Shown in pieces: positions 50,499 to 58,081 of a stretch of 64,000 nucleotides of DNA (position 1 is the stretch's first letter; every line of letters starts with the position of its first letter). Location of the stretch: assembly GCF_001717585.1 (NCBI RefSeq), contig NZ_CP017042.1, positions 905,501-969,500 on the forward strand, read 5' to 3'. The translations under genes and the position numbers were made by a program. The notes beneath the pieces were generated by a model, which was not told the DNA's origin, ran no database searches, and saw nothing but the letters and a program-made list of their open reading frames with translations. This stretch comes from Selenomonas sp. oral taxon 920 (GTDB lineage Bacteria; Bacillota; Negativicutes; Selenomonadales; Selenomonadaceae).

Positions 50499-51875
50499 AT
50501 GGCAAAGAAGAAAAAAACAGCATACGTTTGTCAGAACTGTGGCTATGACACCTCGAAGTGGATGGGGAAATGCCCCGGCTGCGGTGCGTGGAATTCGATG
50601 GTGGAGGAAGTCGTGGTGCCCGCCGTTGAGGAGTGCCGAGGCGTTGGTACGGGCAGCGCGGAGCGCCCACAGCCCATCGGGGAAATTGCCGTCGCGGATC
50701 TGCCGCGTTTTTCGACCGGGTCGGGAGAACTCGACCGTGTGCTCGGCGGGGGCGTAATCCCCGGATCGATGGTGCTCATCGTCGGTGATCCAGGCGTCGG
50801 CAAGTCGAGCCTTACGCTGCGTGTCTCGGCAGATATTGCACGTGCGGGACAGCGTGTCCTCTATGTGACCGGCGAGGAGAGTGCACGGCAGATTCGCATG
50901 CGTGCAGACCGTCTGCAGGCCATTGCGGACGATCTGCTCGTTGTCAGCGAGACAAATCTCGATGCAATCTGTGCCCATGTGGAGCACGAGCATCCCGCAC
51001 TCTTCATCATCGACTCCATCCAGACCATGTATCGTCCCGATATCGAGAGTGCGCCCGGCAGCGTCTCACAGGTACGAGAGTGCGCCATGGAACTGATGCG
51101 TGTGGCGAAAAATGCGGGAATTGCTGTCTTTGTCATCGGTCATGTGACGAAGGAGGGGAGCCTCGCGGGTCCGCGCGTCCTCGAGCACATCGTCGACACC
51201 GTGCTCTACTTTGAGGGCGAACGCAACGCCGAGTATCGCGTACTGCGCGCCGTAAAGAACCGTTTCGGCAGCACAAACGAACTCGGCCTCTTTGAGATGC
51301 GCGATGTCGGACTCGTCGATGTGCCGGATGCGTCAAAGCTGTTTCTCTCAGAGCGTGCAATGGAGAGCGGTTCCATCATTGTACCGACGGTGGAGGGAAC
51401 ACGTCCGCTGCTCGTCGAGGTACAGGCACTTGTTGCGCCGACTCCGTATCAGCCGCCGCGTCGGACAGCGGACTCCGTGGATGTGAAGCGGATTCAGCTC
51501 CTTCTCGCCGTACTCGAAAAGCGCGTGAAGCTCCCCATTGGAGCCGCCGATGTCTATGTGAAGGTTGCGGGCGGCATACGTCTCGACGAACCTGCCGCCG
51601 ATCTTGCACTCTGCGTTGCCATGGCATCCAGCTTCGCCAATCGTCTGCCGCGCCCGCATATGGTCGTCTGCGGTGAGGTCGGGCTTTCGGGTGAGGTACG
51701 CGCCGTCTCGCAGGCAGAGCTGCGCGTCGCCGAGGCGCGGCGGCTCGGATTCAAAGCAGCCCTCCTGCCAATGAAGAACTATCGGCAGCTCAAAGGGAAA
51801 TTCGAAGACATGGAGCTCTTCGGCGCGGAGACCATCGGAGACGCACTCAAATGTGCCATGCCCAAAAATATTTGA
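50499..51875 (+). CDS. radA: DNA repair protein RadA
   Basis: RadA is a RecA-like ATPase that drives branch migration in recombination repair. The 458-residue protein has a C4 zinc finger (CQNCGYDTSKWMGKCPGCG), Walker A GDPGVGKSSLT near 99, the RadA-specific KNRFGSTNE near 255, and a Lon-protease-like C-terminal domain (about 290-450). ATG 50499 follows TAGGAGTG. The clpC-radA order is conserved in Firmicutes. Confidence 0.95.
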   Translation: MAKKKKTAYVCQNCGYDTSKWMGKCPGCGAWNSMVEEVVVPAVEECRGVGTGSAERPQPIGEIAVADLPRFSTGSGELDRVLGGGVIPGSMVLIVGDPGVGKSSLTLRVSADIARAGQRVLYVTGEESARQIRMRADRLQAIADDLLVVSETNLDAICAHVEHEHPALFIIDSIQTMYRPDIESAPGSVSQVRECAMELMRVAKNAGIAVFVIGHVTKEGSLAGPRVLEHIVDTVLYFEGERNAEYRVLRAVKNRFGSTNELGLFEMRDVGLVDVPDASKLFLSERAMESGSIIVPTVEGTRPLLVEVQALVAPTPYQPPRRTADSVDVKRIQLLLAVLEKRVKLPIGAADVYVKVAGGIRLDEPAADLALCVAMASSFANRLPRPHMVVCGEVGLSGEVRAVSQAELRVAEARRLGFKAALLPMKNYRQLKGKFEDMELFGAETIGDALKCAMPKNI

Positions 51876-51928
51876 CTTAAGAAATGATGAATTCATTCCG
51901 ATAAATAAGTAGAAGAGGTGATGTGTAG

Positions 51929-53563
51929 ATGAATGCAAGTAATCTCATGGCTGTATCTCCGGCTGATGGGATCTCTGCGGGAGCAGGGGCGTCAAAGGGA
52001 CGCGCCGCGTCCGTGGGGAATCGTGCGCAAGTAACCTCAGGGAAGAATTCGTTCAGCGATACATTTGGCGCGCTGCAAAAGGGAATGACGGCAGGGGCGG
52101 CAAAGACAGAGACGCGTGAGACTCCCACTGCTGCGGCACAGACGAAGGTACCGCAGGCGGGCAGCACAGCGACGTCGCAGAACACACAGGATGTGACGGC
52201 AGAGACACCGAAAACTGCCGATGAAACACAGGCTGCGAAGGGCACGGAGAACGTATCAGCGGATGATGCAGCCGCCGTTGTGGCAGCGCTTGCGGCACTC
52301 GTGAACGCGGATGCGGCGATCGTGGATACCAATGTGAACGAGGGGCTTGATGCCGCACTCACGGAGATCCTTGAACGCTACGATCTGACGGCGGACGCGC
52401 TCGGTGATACAAAGCTGCAGAATGCCGTGCAGAATCTCCTGCAGCAGATGCCCGAAGAGACGGCGAAGAGCCGTAATTTCCTCCTCGCACTCGAAGGGCA
52501 GCCGCTCGCGCAGGAGACTGCCGACCCGGCGGCACAGGGGGGAAGTGAAGGTGCTGTTCTGCGCATGACAGCCCTTGATTCAGTACTTCCCATGCAGCTG
52601 CGTGCGACGCTGAATACAGCGTCCCTACCGACGGAGGCACAGGTGCCTGTGGTCGATATAAGCGAGTTTTCAACAGCGAATGCCGCGCAGCGCAGTAATG
52701 TAGCCGCAGCGCTGAATCCAGAGGCACAGACGGCACTCCTTGGAGCTCAGCGCGAAGGGACACAGAACGTAGGACGGTCGGCGGCAGAGCTCATCGGCGA
52801 GAATCTGACGACAGAGGATTCTGCAGCCAACCCGCTCACGGTGCTCGCACAGCGTACCATGCGCCATGATGCTTCGCAGGGCGATGCCGCAGGGCAGGAG
52901 GCGCAGCAGGAGCAGCTGCCGGGTGAGTCACAGCAGCCCGTACGTACAACAACGACCGCTCCGCTCGAGCTTCCGACACGTGCCGCAGAGCCCTCGATGC
53001 AAGGGACACCGCAGCCCATTGCAGCGCAGACAGGAACGACACCTCCCGCACAGGAGGTCAGCATTCCCGCATCGACACAGGAGACGCAGCGTCCGCAGCC
53101 GGACTATGAGATCCCTCGTCAGATCGTGGAGCAGGCACGGCTTCTGCGCTCGTTGAACGACACGCAGATGGTCATTCGTCTGCGTCCCGAACATCTTGGA
53201 GAGCTTACGCTGCGAGTCTCGGTTGGCTCGAACGGTGCTGTACAGGCATCGTTCCACAGCGACAACGCCCAGGTACGCAACGTGATTGAAAACTCCCTCG
53301 TTCAGCTCCGTCAGGAACTGAACAATCAGGGACTCAAGGTTGATCGTGTCGGTGTTTACGCAGGTCTCACGGATGGGCAAATGCCGCAGGGACAGGGGCA
53401 GGAAGCATGGCAGCAGAGCAGCAGCCGACAGAGCGGAACACAGCAGGTCTACGCGCGCGGCGATGCTGATGACTATCTCGATGAGATCGATGGTCTTGCG
53501 CCGCTCGCGGCAGAGGAGACCGGCGGCAGTGTCGGAAGTGATGGCGTGGACTATCGCGTCTAG
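51929..53563 (+). CDS. fliK: flagellar hook-length control protein FliK
   Basis: FliK measures hook length and switches flagellar export specificity. The 544-residue protein has a long, low-complexity Ala/Thr/Gln-rich N-terminus typical of the ruler part, and a C-terminal Flg_hook domain (about 395-485) with MVIRLRPEHLGELTLRVSV and VRNVIENSLVQLRQELN. A GAGGTGATG site precedes the start. It is followed by flgD, as in Bacillus-type fla/che operons, but there is no flagellar gene upstream. Confidence 0.9.
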   Translation: MNASNLMAVSPADGISAGAGASKGRAASVGNRAQVTSGKNSFSDTFGALQKGMTAGAAKTETRETPTAAAQTKVPQAGSTATSQNTQDVTAETPKTADETQAAKGTENVSADDAAAVVAALAALVNADAAIVDTNVNEGLDAALTEILERYDLTADALGDTKLQNAVQNLLQQMPEETAKSRNFLLALEGQPLAQETADPAAQGGSEGAVLRMTALDSVLPMQLRATLNTASLPTEAQVPVVDISEFSTANAAQRSNVAAALNPEAQTALLGAQREGTQNVGRSAAELIGENLTTEDSAANPLTVLAQRTMRHDASQGDAAGQEAQQEQLPGESQQPVRTTTTAPLELPTRAAEPSMQGTPQPIAAQTGTTPPAQEVSIPASTQETQRPQPDYEIPRQIVEQARLLRSLNDTQMVIRLRPEHLGELTLRVSVGSNGAVQASFHSDNAQVRNVIENSLVQLRQELNNQGLKVDRVGVYAGLTDGQMPQGQGQEAWQQSSSRQSGTQQVYARGDADDYLDEIDGLAPLAAEETGGSVGSDGVDYRV

Positions 53564-53583
53564 CGGTTTGAGGAGGAAATATC

Positions 53584-54129
53584 GTGGCAAGTTCAAATCC
53601 CCTGAATACAATCAACGTCGGCGGCGTTGTCCAGAAGCTGTCTGACTACGAGGCAGCGCAGAACCAGGCGAAAGCGAAGGATAAGAAGAATGACGCGCTC
53701 GGCAAGGACGCGTTTCTCCAACTGCTCGTCACACAGATGAAGTATCAGGATCCTCTCGATCCGCAGGACAACAGCGAATATCTCTCGCAGCTCGCGCAGT
53801 TTTCCGCACTCGAGCAGATGACGAACGTCTCCAAGGGTCTCGAAAATGTCTCGAAGATCGTCGACAACATCAACTCCTCCGTTCTCATTGGACAGTTGAG
53901 CGGTATGATCGGACAGCCTGTTCAGTGGAACACCGTGGTCAAGGGCGAAGACGGAAAGCCCGTGAAGGACAGTGACGGAAAGGTTAAGACACAGAGCTAC
54001 GAAGGCAAGATCATCGGCGTCAGCATCACCGACGGTCAGCCGAGTGTCATTGCCGATGTGAACGGCAAGACACATCAGGTTCAGGTATCCGAGATTGTGC
54101 GCGTTGGTCGTCTCAAGGCAGGATCCTAA
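53584..54129 (+). CDS. flgD: flagellar hook-assembly scaffold FlgD
   Basis: FlgD is the cap that lets hook subunits assemble. The 181-residue protein has the conserved LGKDAFLQLLVTQMKYQDPL near 40-58 and FSALEQMTNVSKGLE near 74-88, then the hook-associated beta domain. The start is a GTG preceded by GAGGAGGAAAT. The usual next gene, flgE or a flgE-type hook gene, is missing, and a strong terminator follows instead, so this is a small two-gene flagellar operon. Confidence 0.93.
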   Translation: MASSNPLNTINVGGVVQKLSDYEAAQNQAKAKDKKNDALGKDAFLQLLVTQMKYQDPLDPQDNSEYLSQLAQFSALEQMTNVSKGLENVSKIVDNINSSVLIGQLSGMIGQPVQWNTVVKGEDGKPVKDSDGKVKTQSYEGKIIGVSITDGQPSVIADVNGKTHQVQVSEIVRVGRLKAGS

Positions 54130-54147
54130 ACAAACGAATCACATGAG

Positions 54148-54180
54148 ATACCGCCGAAGAACTGCTTCGGCGGTATTTTA
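54148..54180 (+). terminator. rho-independent terminator after flgD
   Basis: ATACCGCCGAAG pairs with CTTCGGCGGTAT, a perfect 12-bp stem with loop AACTG, followed by TTTA. It is a strong end to the fliK-flgD transcript. Confidence 0.9.
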
Positions 54181-54183
54181 TAC

Positions 54184-54212
54184 TTGCATAAAAATTCTTC
54201 ATCTATTATAAT
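54184..54212 (+). promoter_or_regulatory. sigma-70-type promoter with downstream hairpin
   Basis: TTGCAT (54184-54189) and TATAAT (54207-54212) are 17 bases apart. A hairpin, CATCCCA (54223-54229) with TGGGATG (54238-54244), lies in the leader just after the expected start of transcription, which may stabilise the RNA or regulate it. Confidence 0.7.
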
Positions 54213-54267
54213 GTGGTCATAACATCCCAAGGGAAAATGGGATGGAGATGAAATGGAGGGAACCATT

Positions 54268-54681
54268 ATGGCAATACCGGCACTCAGAAGCGGCGGCTTC
54301 GGTTCAAGTCTCTTTCAGCGCGCGAACCGTGAGGCACAGCGCATCGGCGGACAGGTGACCCATGAGAAAATGCAGGAGGTCGCGTCCGTCATCGGCGGCT
54401 CGAATTTCGGCACCGGCACGAAGCTCGGCAAGGGGCAGTTTCATCAGACGCAGAACCGTGTCGCTCAGGAGGGAGCGCAGAGCACCTCGCGTGCGGCGCA
54501 GAAGTCCGTGGAGAACATGGATCCAAGGCGTCTCGGCACGAGCCAATTCCAGCGCACGAACCGCGAAGCACAGCAGATCGGCGGGCAGGTGACGCATGAG
54601 CTTATGGAGCAGGTCAAGCAGGCGTATGCGACCAGCCATCCGGTGCAGAATCTCGGTAAGAATGTAGATATTGCTGCATAG
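54268..54681 (+). CDS. small protein with three internal repeats, unknown function
   Basis: A 137-residue protein that I do not recognise. It holds an approximate 26-residue unit three times: residues 13-38, 56-81 and 91-116. Units 1 and 3 are nearly identical over FQR-NREAQ-IGGQVTHE-M--V, unit 2 is diverged. It has no signal peptide, membrane helix or cysteine, and is rich in Gln, Gly and Ala, probably a helical repeat. The ATG at 54268 follows GGAGGG. It has its own strong promoter and terminator, so it is a dedicated single-gene unit, probably well expressed. Confidence 0.8.
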   Translation: MAIPALRSGGFGSSLFQRANREAQRIGGQVTHEKMQEVASVIGGSNFGTGTKLGKGQFHQTQNRVAQEGAQSTSRAAQKSVENMDPRRLGTSQFQRTNREAQQIGGQVTHELMEQVKQAYATSHPVQNLGKNVDIAA

Positions 54682-54697
54682 TCCGGACATGAAAATA

Positions 54698-54736
54698 ACC
54701 CGTGAAGATTCAATGGGTGAGTCTTCACGGGTCGTT
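54698..54736. terminator. bidirectional terminator between convergent genes
   Basis: ACCCGTGAAGA (54698-54708) pairs with TCTTCACGGGT (54722-54732), an 11-bp stem. CGTTTTAATTT follows on the + strand, and TTATTTT follows on the - strand. It serves both the repeat-protein gene and the LysR gene. Confidence 0.85.
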
Positions 54737-55639
54737 TTAATTTGTGGGCAAAGGTTTTTCCGTATTGTCGAAGCGGCGGATCAGGAATTGCTGAAAACAG
54801 ATCGCCGCAGGGGGGAGCTGCCGCTGCGTGTTCCACGCAACGCCGACCGCACGCTTGCAGATCGGGAACGAGACGGGGATGTAGCGCAGCTCCGGATGCT
54901 CGACCCCCGCGAGTTTTGGCAGGAGGCTCACGCCAAGTCCCGCCGCGACGAGTCCTGAGATTGTCGATACATCATCCCCCTCGAACGTAATCTCGGGATG
55001 AATGCCCGCAAGATCGAAGAATTGATCGACGAGGATGCGCAGACTGTAGCTGCTCTTCATCGCGATCAGTGGTTCATCTTCAAGTTCGCGCAGATTGATC
55101 CGCTTGCGGTCGGCAAACGGATGCCCGAGCGGCACGGTGACGAAGAGCTCCTCCGACCAGAGGTAGACCCATGCGCTGTACTCCGTCGTTGGAATCGTGG
55201 AGCAGAGACCGAGATCTGTTTCCCCTGCCGCAACCTGCTGCGCCAGTGTGGATGAGTCCTGCTGATTCAACTGTACGCGGATATCGGGGAAGCTCGCGCG
55301 AAAGTCCTGCAGGATATGAGGCAGAACGTAACTGCCAAGCGAGTGGATGAACGAGAGCTTAAATTCGGTGGAAACCTCCGCGCGCGCACTGCTCGCCTCT
55401 TCACGGGCACTGTCTACCTCGCGCAGAATGCGGTCTACGCGGCGAAGAAGCCGTTCTCCCTCCGACGTCAGCTCGATCTCGCCCTCATGACGCTTAAAGA
55501 GGGGGATCTCAAGATCTTTTTCGAGCTTTGCCATCGAGCGGCTGAGTGCGGGCTGTGTCACGTCCAGCATCCGTGCTGCGCGCGTAAAGTGGCGAATGTT
55601 TGCCATAACTTGAAAGTATTTTAATTGTGCAAGTTCCAT
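54737..55639 (-). CDS. LysR-family transcriptional regulator
   Basis: A 300-residue LTTR. The N-terminal winged helix-turn-helix has FTRAARMLDVTQPALSRSMAKLE near 17-40 in two parts (FTRAARMLDVTQPALS and RSMAKLEKDLE), followed by a linker helix and a periplasmic-binding-protein-like effector domain (about 90-295) with TDLGLCSTIP near 141. LysR regulators often control a divergent gene; the divergent neighbour here is the unknown 188-residue protein at 55874. The effector cannot be predicted. Confidence 0.93.
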   Translation of the reverse strand: MELAQLKYFQVMANIRHFTRAARMLDVTQPALSRSMAKLEKDLEIPLFKRHEGEIELTSEGERLLRRVDRILREVDSAREEASSARAEVSTEFKLSFIHSLGSYVLPHILQDFRASFPDIRVQLNQQDSSTLAQQVAAGETDLGLCSTIPTTEYSAWVYLWSEELFVTVPLGHPFADRKRINLRELEDEPLIAMKSSYSLRILVDQFFDLAGIHPEITFEGDDVSTISGLVAAGLGVSLLPKLAGVEHPELRYIPVSFPICKRAVGVAWNTQRQLPPAAICFQQFLIRRFDNTEKPLPTN

Positions 55640-55663
55640 TCAGTCATTCCTTTCTGGTATTAT

Positions 55664-55692
55664 ATTATATCTGTAGAAAGAATAATATTCAA
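55664..55692 (-). promoter_or_regulatory. promoter of the LysR gene
   Basis: Read on the - strand, TTGAAT (55692-55687) and TATAAT (55669-55664) are 17 bases apart, ending 25 bases before the LysR start codon. Confidence 0.65.
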
Positions 55693-55736
55693 TGAAGAAA
55701 AGGTAATTTTCTATATAGCTTTTTCATATTTTCTAT

Positions 55737-55752
55737 TACCGATTGGTATAAG
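55737..55752 (+). promoter_or_regulatory. LysR-like dyad overlapping an extended -10
   Basis: TACC-GATT-GGTA (55737-55748) is a dyad of LysR type, and it overlaps TGG-TATAAG (-10 at 55747-55752) of a promoter reading away from lysR. A binding site that blocks or activates the divergent unknown gene is plausible. The rest of the 234-base gap is AT-rich with no clear gene. Confidence 0.4.
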
Positions 55753-55873
55753 ATGTACTTATGCAGAAAGTGCTTAGGCCGCATAAAATTGTAAGGTTAT
55801 TTTTTTGTGAAAAACGATATATTTAATAGAGTGGAACTACAACTTGTTATATGAAAATGAAGGGGAGAGGATC

Positions 55874-56440
55874 ATGAGAATCGAGCAAACGTCAGCAGAT
55901 CTTCTTGGACGGATGAATCAGTCGCAACGTGCAAAGAAGCATGATGCAGGTGACTTTGCGTCGGTGCTTTCATCGGTTCAGTCCGACCAGACGGAGAAGG
56001 CAGCGGAGAAAGAGCCGAAGCCGGGGAATCCTCTCGGTATTTCCGATGAGGAGTATCGGTGGTATTTCAGCGGTCTGCGTTATGATGCCGATCACGTTGC
56101 ATATTTTCCGCCGCATGACGCTCCGGTCGAGCAGCAGCGCGCTTGGTATGAAGCTGTGAAAGGCTTGTCTCATTTGGAGATGCAGTCGTTCATGTCGGAT
56201 CTTTCCTTGGCTTTGCGCGGTAAAAAAGATTACCTCAGCTATGATGAGATGACCGAAAAAATTCAAAAGCTCGGCTATCACGGTGTACTGGAAGCGGTCT
56301 ACAAATGGGAGAAACAGGTGGAACATGACAGTGCCGGTGTTGTTGATGAGCAAAGCTTTGAGATCATCAAGCGCCATGTTCATCTGTGTGAGAATCTTCT
56401 CGATGAATGGCTCAAAGGAGAGAAGAAAGAGGATAAGTGA
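55874..56440 (+). CDS. hypothetical protein, divergent from LysR
   Basis: A 188-residue soluble protein that I do not recognise. The N-terminus (MRIEQTSADLLGRM, then a Lys/Glu/Asp-rich linker to about residue 50) looks disordered, like that of flagellar export substrates or chaperones. The remainder is helical and acidic, with conserved-looking YRWYFSGLRYDADHVAYF near 60, WYEAVKGLSHLEMQSF near 97 and LDEWLKG at the end. ATG 55874 follows GGGGAGAGG. It is ended by a strong terminator, so it forms its own unit. A flagella-related role is only a guess from the nearby fliK-flgD. Confidence 0.78.
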   Translation: MRIEQTSADLLGRMNQSQRAKKHDAGDFASVLSSVQSDQTEKAAEKEPKPGNPLGISDEEYRWYFSGLRYDADHVAYFPPHDAPVEQQRAWYEAVKGLSHLEMQSFMSDLSLALRGKKDYLSYDEMTEKIQKLGYHGVLEAVYKWEKQVEHDSAGVVDEQSFEIIKRHVHLCENLLDEWLKGEKKEDK

Positions 56441-56485
56441 AGCAAGGGGCTTGACGTGGGAACGATTACGTCTGCGCAATATGAT

Positions 56486-56523
56486 GAAGGGGCGCACGGA
56501 AGGGCAGCCCCTTCATTTTTTTC
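56486..56523 (+). terminator. rho-independent terminator
   Basis: GAAGGGGC pairs with GCCCCTTC around a 13-base loop and is followed by ATTTTTTTC. The T run abuts the -35 box of the tRNA promoter. Confidence 0.85.
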
Positions 56524-56552
56524 TTGACAACTTCTATATGTTCTGTTAATAT
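56524..56552 (+). promoter_or_regulatory. tRNA-Ser promoter
   Basis: TTGACA (56524-56529) and TAATAT (56547-56552) are 17 bases apart. The -35 is perfect. The tRNA starts 35 bases after the -10. Confidence 0.8.
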
Positions 56553-56586
56553 ATCTCATGTCGCAAAGAGCGCGTGAAATGAATAT

Positions 56587-56677
56587 GGAGTGGTACTCAA
56601 GAGGCTGAAGAGGACGGTTTGCTAAATCGTTAGAGTGGGTAACCGCTGCGAGAGTTCGAATCTCTCCCACTCCGCCA
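56587..56677 (+). tRNA. tRNA-Ser (anticodon GCT)
   Basis: The acceptor stem GGAGTGG (56587-56593) pairs with CCACTCC (56667-56673), followed by discriminator G and an encoded CCA at 56675-56677. The anticodon GCT lies at 56621-56623 in loop TTGCTAA. A long variable arm (around 56631-56650) and the T-loop GTTCGAATC are present, as expected for class II serine tRNAs. It reads AGC and AGT codons. Confidence 0.96.
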
Positions 56678-56688
56678 TTTTTATTCTA

Positions 56689-56708
56689 AGCCTGATCGGG
56701 CTTTTTTT
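56689..56708 (+). terminator. short terminator after tRNA-Ser
   Basis: AGCCT (56689-56693) pairs with GGGCT (56698-56702, one G-T pair) around loop GATC, followed by seven T. It is a weak but T-rich terminator. Confidence 0.6.
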
Positions 56709-56727
56709 GTTTTAAGGAGATGCTTAC

Positions 56728-58062
56728 ATGGAGATACAGGGGACGCCGCCGTCTTTCATCGAGCGTTACTTCAAGGTGCGTGAGAAGGGGACAACCATAC
56801 GCACGGAGCTGCTCGCAGGCGTAACGACCTTTATTGCGATGGCGTACATCCTTTTCGTCAATCCGAACATTCTCGCGGACGCAGGCATTCCTAAGGATGC
56901 GGCGATCGCATCGACGATCTGGATTGCGGCGCTCGCCTCGTTGGCAATGGGCGCATTTGCGAACTATCCCGTTGCACTCGCACCCGGCATGGGGCTCAAT
57001 GCATTCTTTGCCTACTACGTCTGCGGTGTGCTCGGACTGCACTGGACGGTTGCGCTCGGTGCGGTGTTCTTTTCGGGCGTACTCTTCCTCATCCTGACGG
57101 TCGGCGGGATTCGGCAGGCAATCATCAATGCCGTGCCGCGTGATCTGAAACTCGCGATCAGCACCGGTATCGGACTTTTTATCGCATTTATCGGGCTCAA
57201 GGGGACGGGACTTATCGTGGAGAACGCCGCGACCTATGTCGCGCTCGGGCACGTGACTTCACCGACGACACTGCTCTCGCTCTTCGGGCTTCTCTTCACG
57301 GCGGCACTCATGGCACGCAATGTGCATGGCGCCATCCTCATCGGCATCTTTGTCACGACGATTCTCGCGATGGCGTTTGGCATGACACCTGCACCGCAGG
57401 GATTCGGAGATATTGTCAGCACCTCACTTCCCCATATGGGTGATACATTTGGTAAACTTGATCTTGCGGGCGCGTGGAACTATGGTCTTGTCTCGATTAT
57501 ATTTACGTTTACGGTGGTGGAGCTCTTCGATAATATGGGCACGCTGATCGGTCTCACGACGAAGGCAAAGATGGTCAAATCCGATGGGCGCATCGAGAAC
57601 ATCGACAAGGCACTGACGACAGACGCGGTCGGTACGATGGTGTCTGCGGTATTCGGTACGTCCACAGTTACGTCCTACATTGAGAGTGCGGCGGGCATCG
57701 CCGCCGGCGGCCGTACCGGTCTTACGGCGATTGCGGCAGGTGTACTCTTCCTTGCGGCGCTGCTTTTTACGCCGCTCATCGGACTTGTACCTGCGTTTGC
57801 AACAGCACCCGCGCTCATTCTCGTTGGTGCACTGCTGATGTCCGAGGTCGGAAAGATCGACTTCTCGGACTTTACGAATGCACTGCCTGTATTCCTAACG
57901 ATCATCATGATGCCGCTCACGTCGAGCATCGCGAACGGCTTTGCGTTTGGTTTCATCAGCTATACGGTGATGAAGCTCTTTGCGGGACAGTATAAGCAGA
58001 TCAGTTGGATTATGTATCTCGTGTCCATCGCATTTCTCATCAATCTCGCACTGCGTTCGTAA
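56728..58062 (+). CDS. NCS2-family purine permease (AzgA/PbuG type)
   Basis: A 444-residue membrane transporter with about 13-14 helices. It matches the AzgA-like guanine/hypoxanthine/adenine proton symporters: FIERYFKVREKGTTIRTELLAG in two parts (ERYFKVREKGT and RTELLAGVTTF) at the N-terminus, NYPVALAPGMGLNAFF near 75-90, ELFDNMGTLIGL near 265-276 and GTSTVTSYIESAAGIAAGGRTG in part (STVTSYIESAAG) near 312. The ATG has AAGGAGA before it. No purine riboswitch is visible in the short leader after the tRNA. Confidence 0.93.
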   Translation: MEIQGTPPSFIERYFKVREKGTTIRTELLAGVTTFIAMAYILFVNPNILADAGIPKDAAIASTIWIAALASLAMGAFANYPVALAPGMGLNAFFAYYVCGVLGLHWTVALGAVFFSGVLFLILTVGGIRQAIINAVPRDLKLAISTGIGLFIAFIGLKGTGLIVENAATYVALGHVTSPTTLLSLFGLLFTAALMARNVHGAILIGIFVTTILAMAFGMTPAPQGFGDIVSTSLPHMGDTFGKLDLAGAWNYGLVSIIFTFTVVELFDNMGTLIGLTTKAKMVKSDGRIENIDKALTTDAVGTMVSAVFGTSTVTSYIESAAGIAAGGRTGLTAIAAGVLFLAALLFTPLIGLVPAFATAPALILVGALLMSEVGKIDFSDFTNALPVFLTIIMMPLTSSIANGFAFGFISYTVMKLFAGQYKQISWIMYLVSIAFLINLALRS

Positions 58063-58081
58063 TAGGCTGGGGGGCTTGCCA

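Noticed and set aside
49533-50993. 486-codon - strand frame across the clpC-radA junction
   Set aside because: It crosses a terminator and two certain genes in antisense.
52100-53100. Possible frameshift or low-quality sequence in the fliK N-terminal region
   Set aside because: The frame stays open and the low-complexity Ala/Thr/Gln content is normal for FliK ruler regions.
56678-56727. Purine riboswitch before the NCS2 permease
   Set aside because: The 50-base leader contains only the short tRNA terminator and a ribosome binding site.
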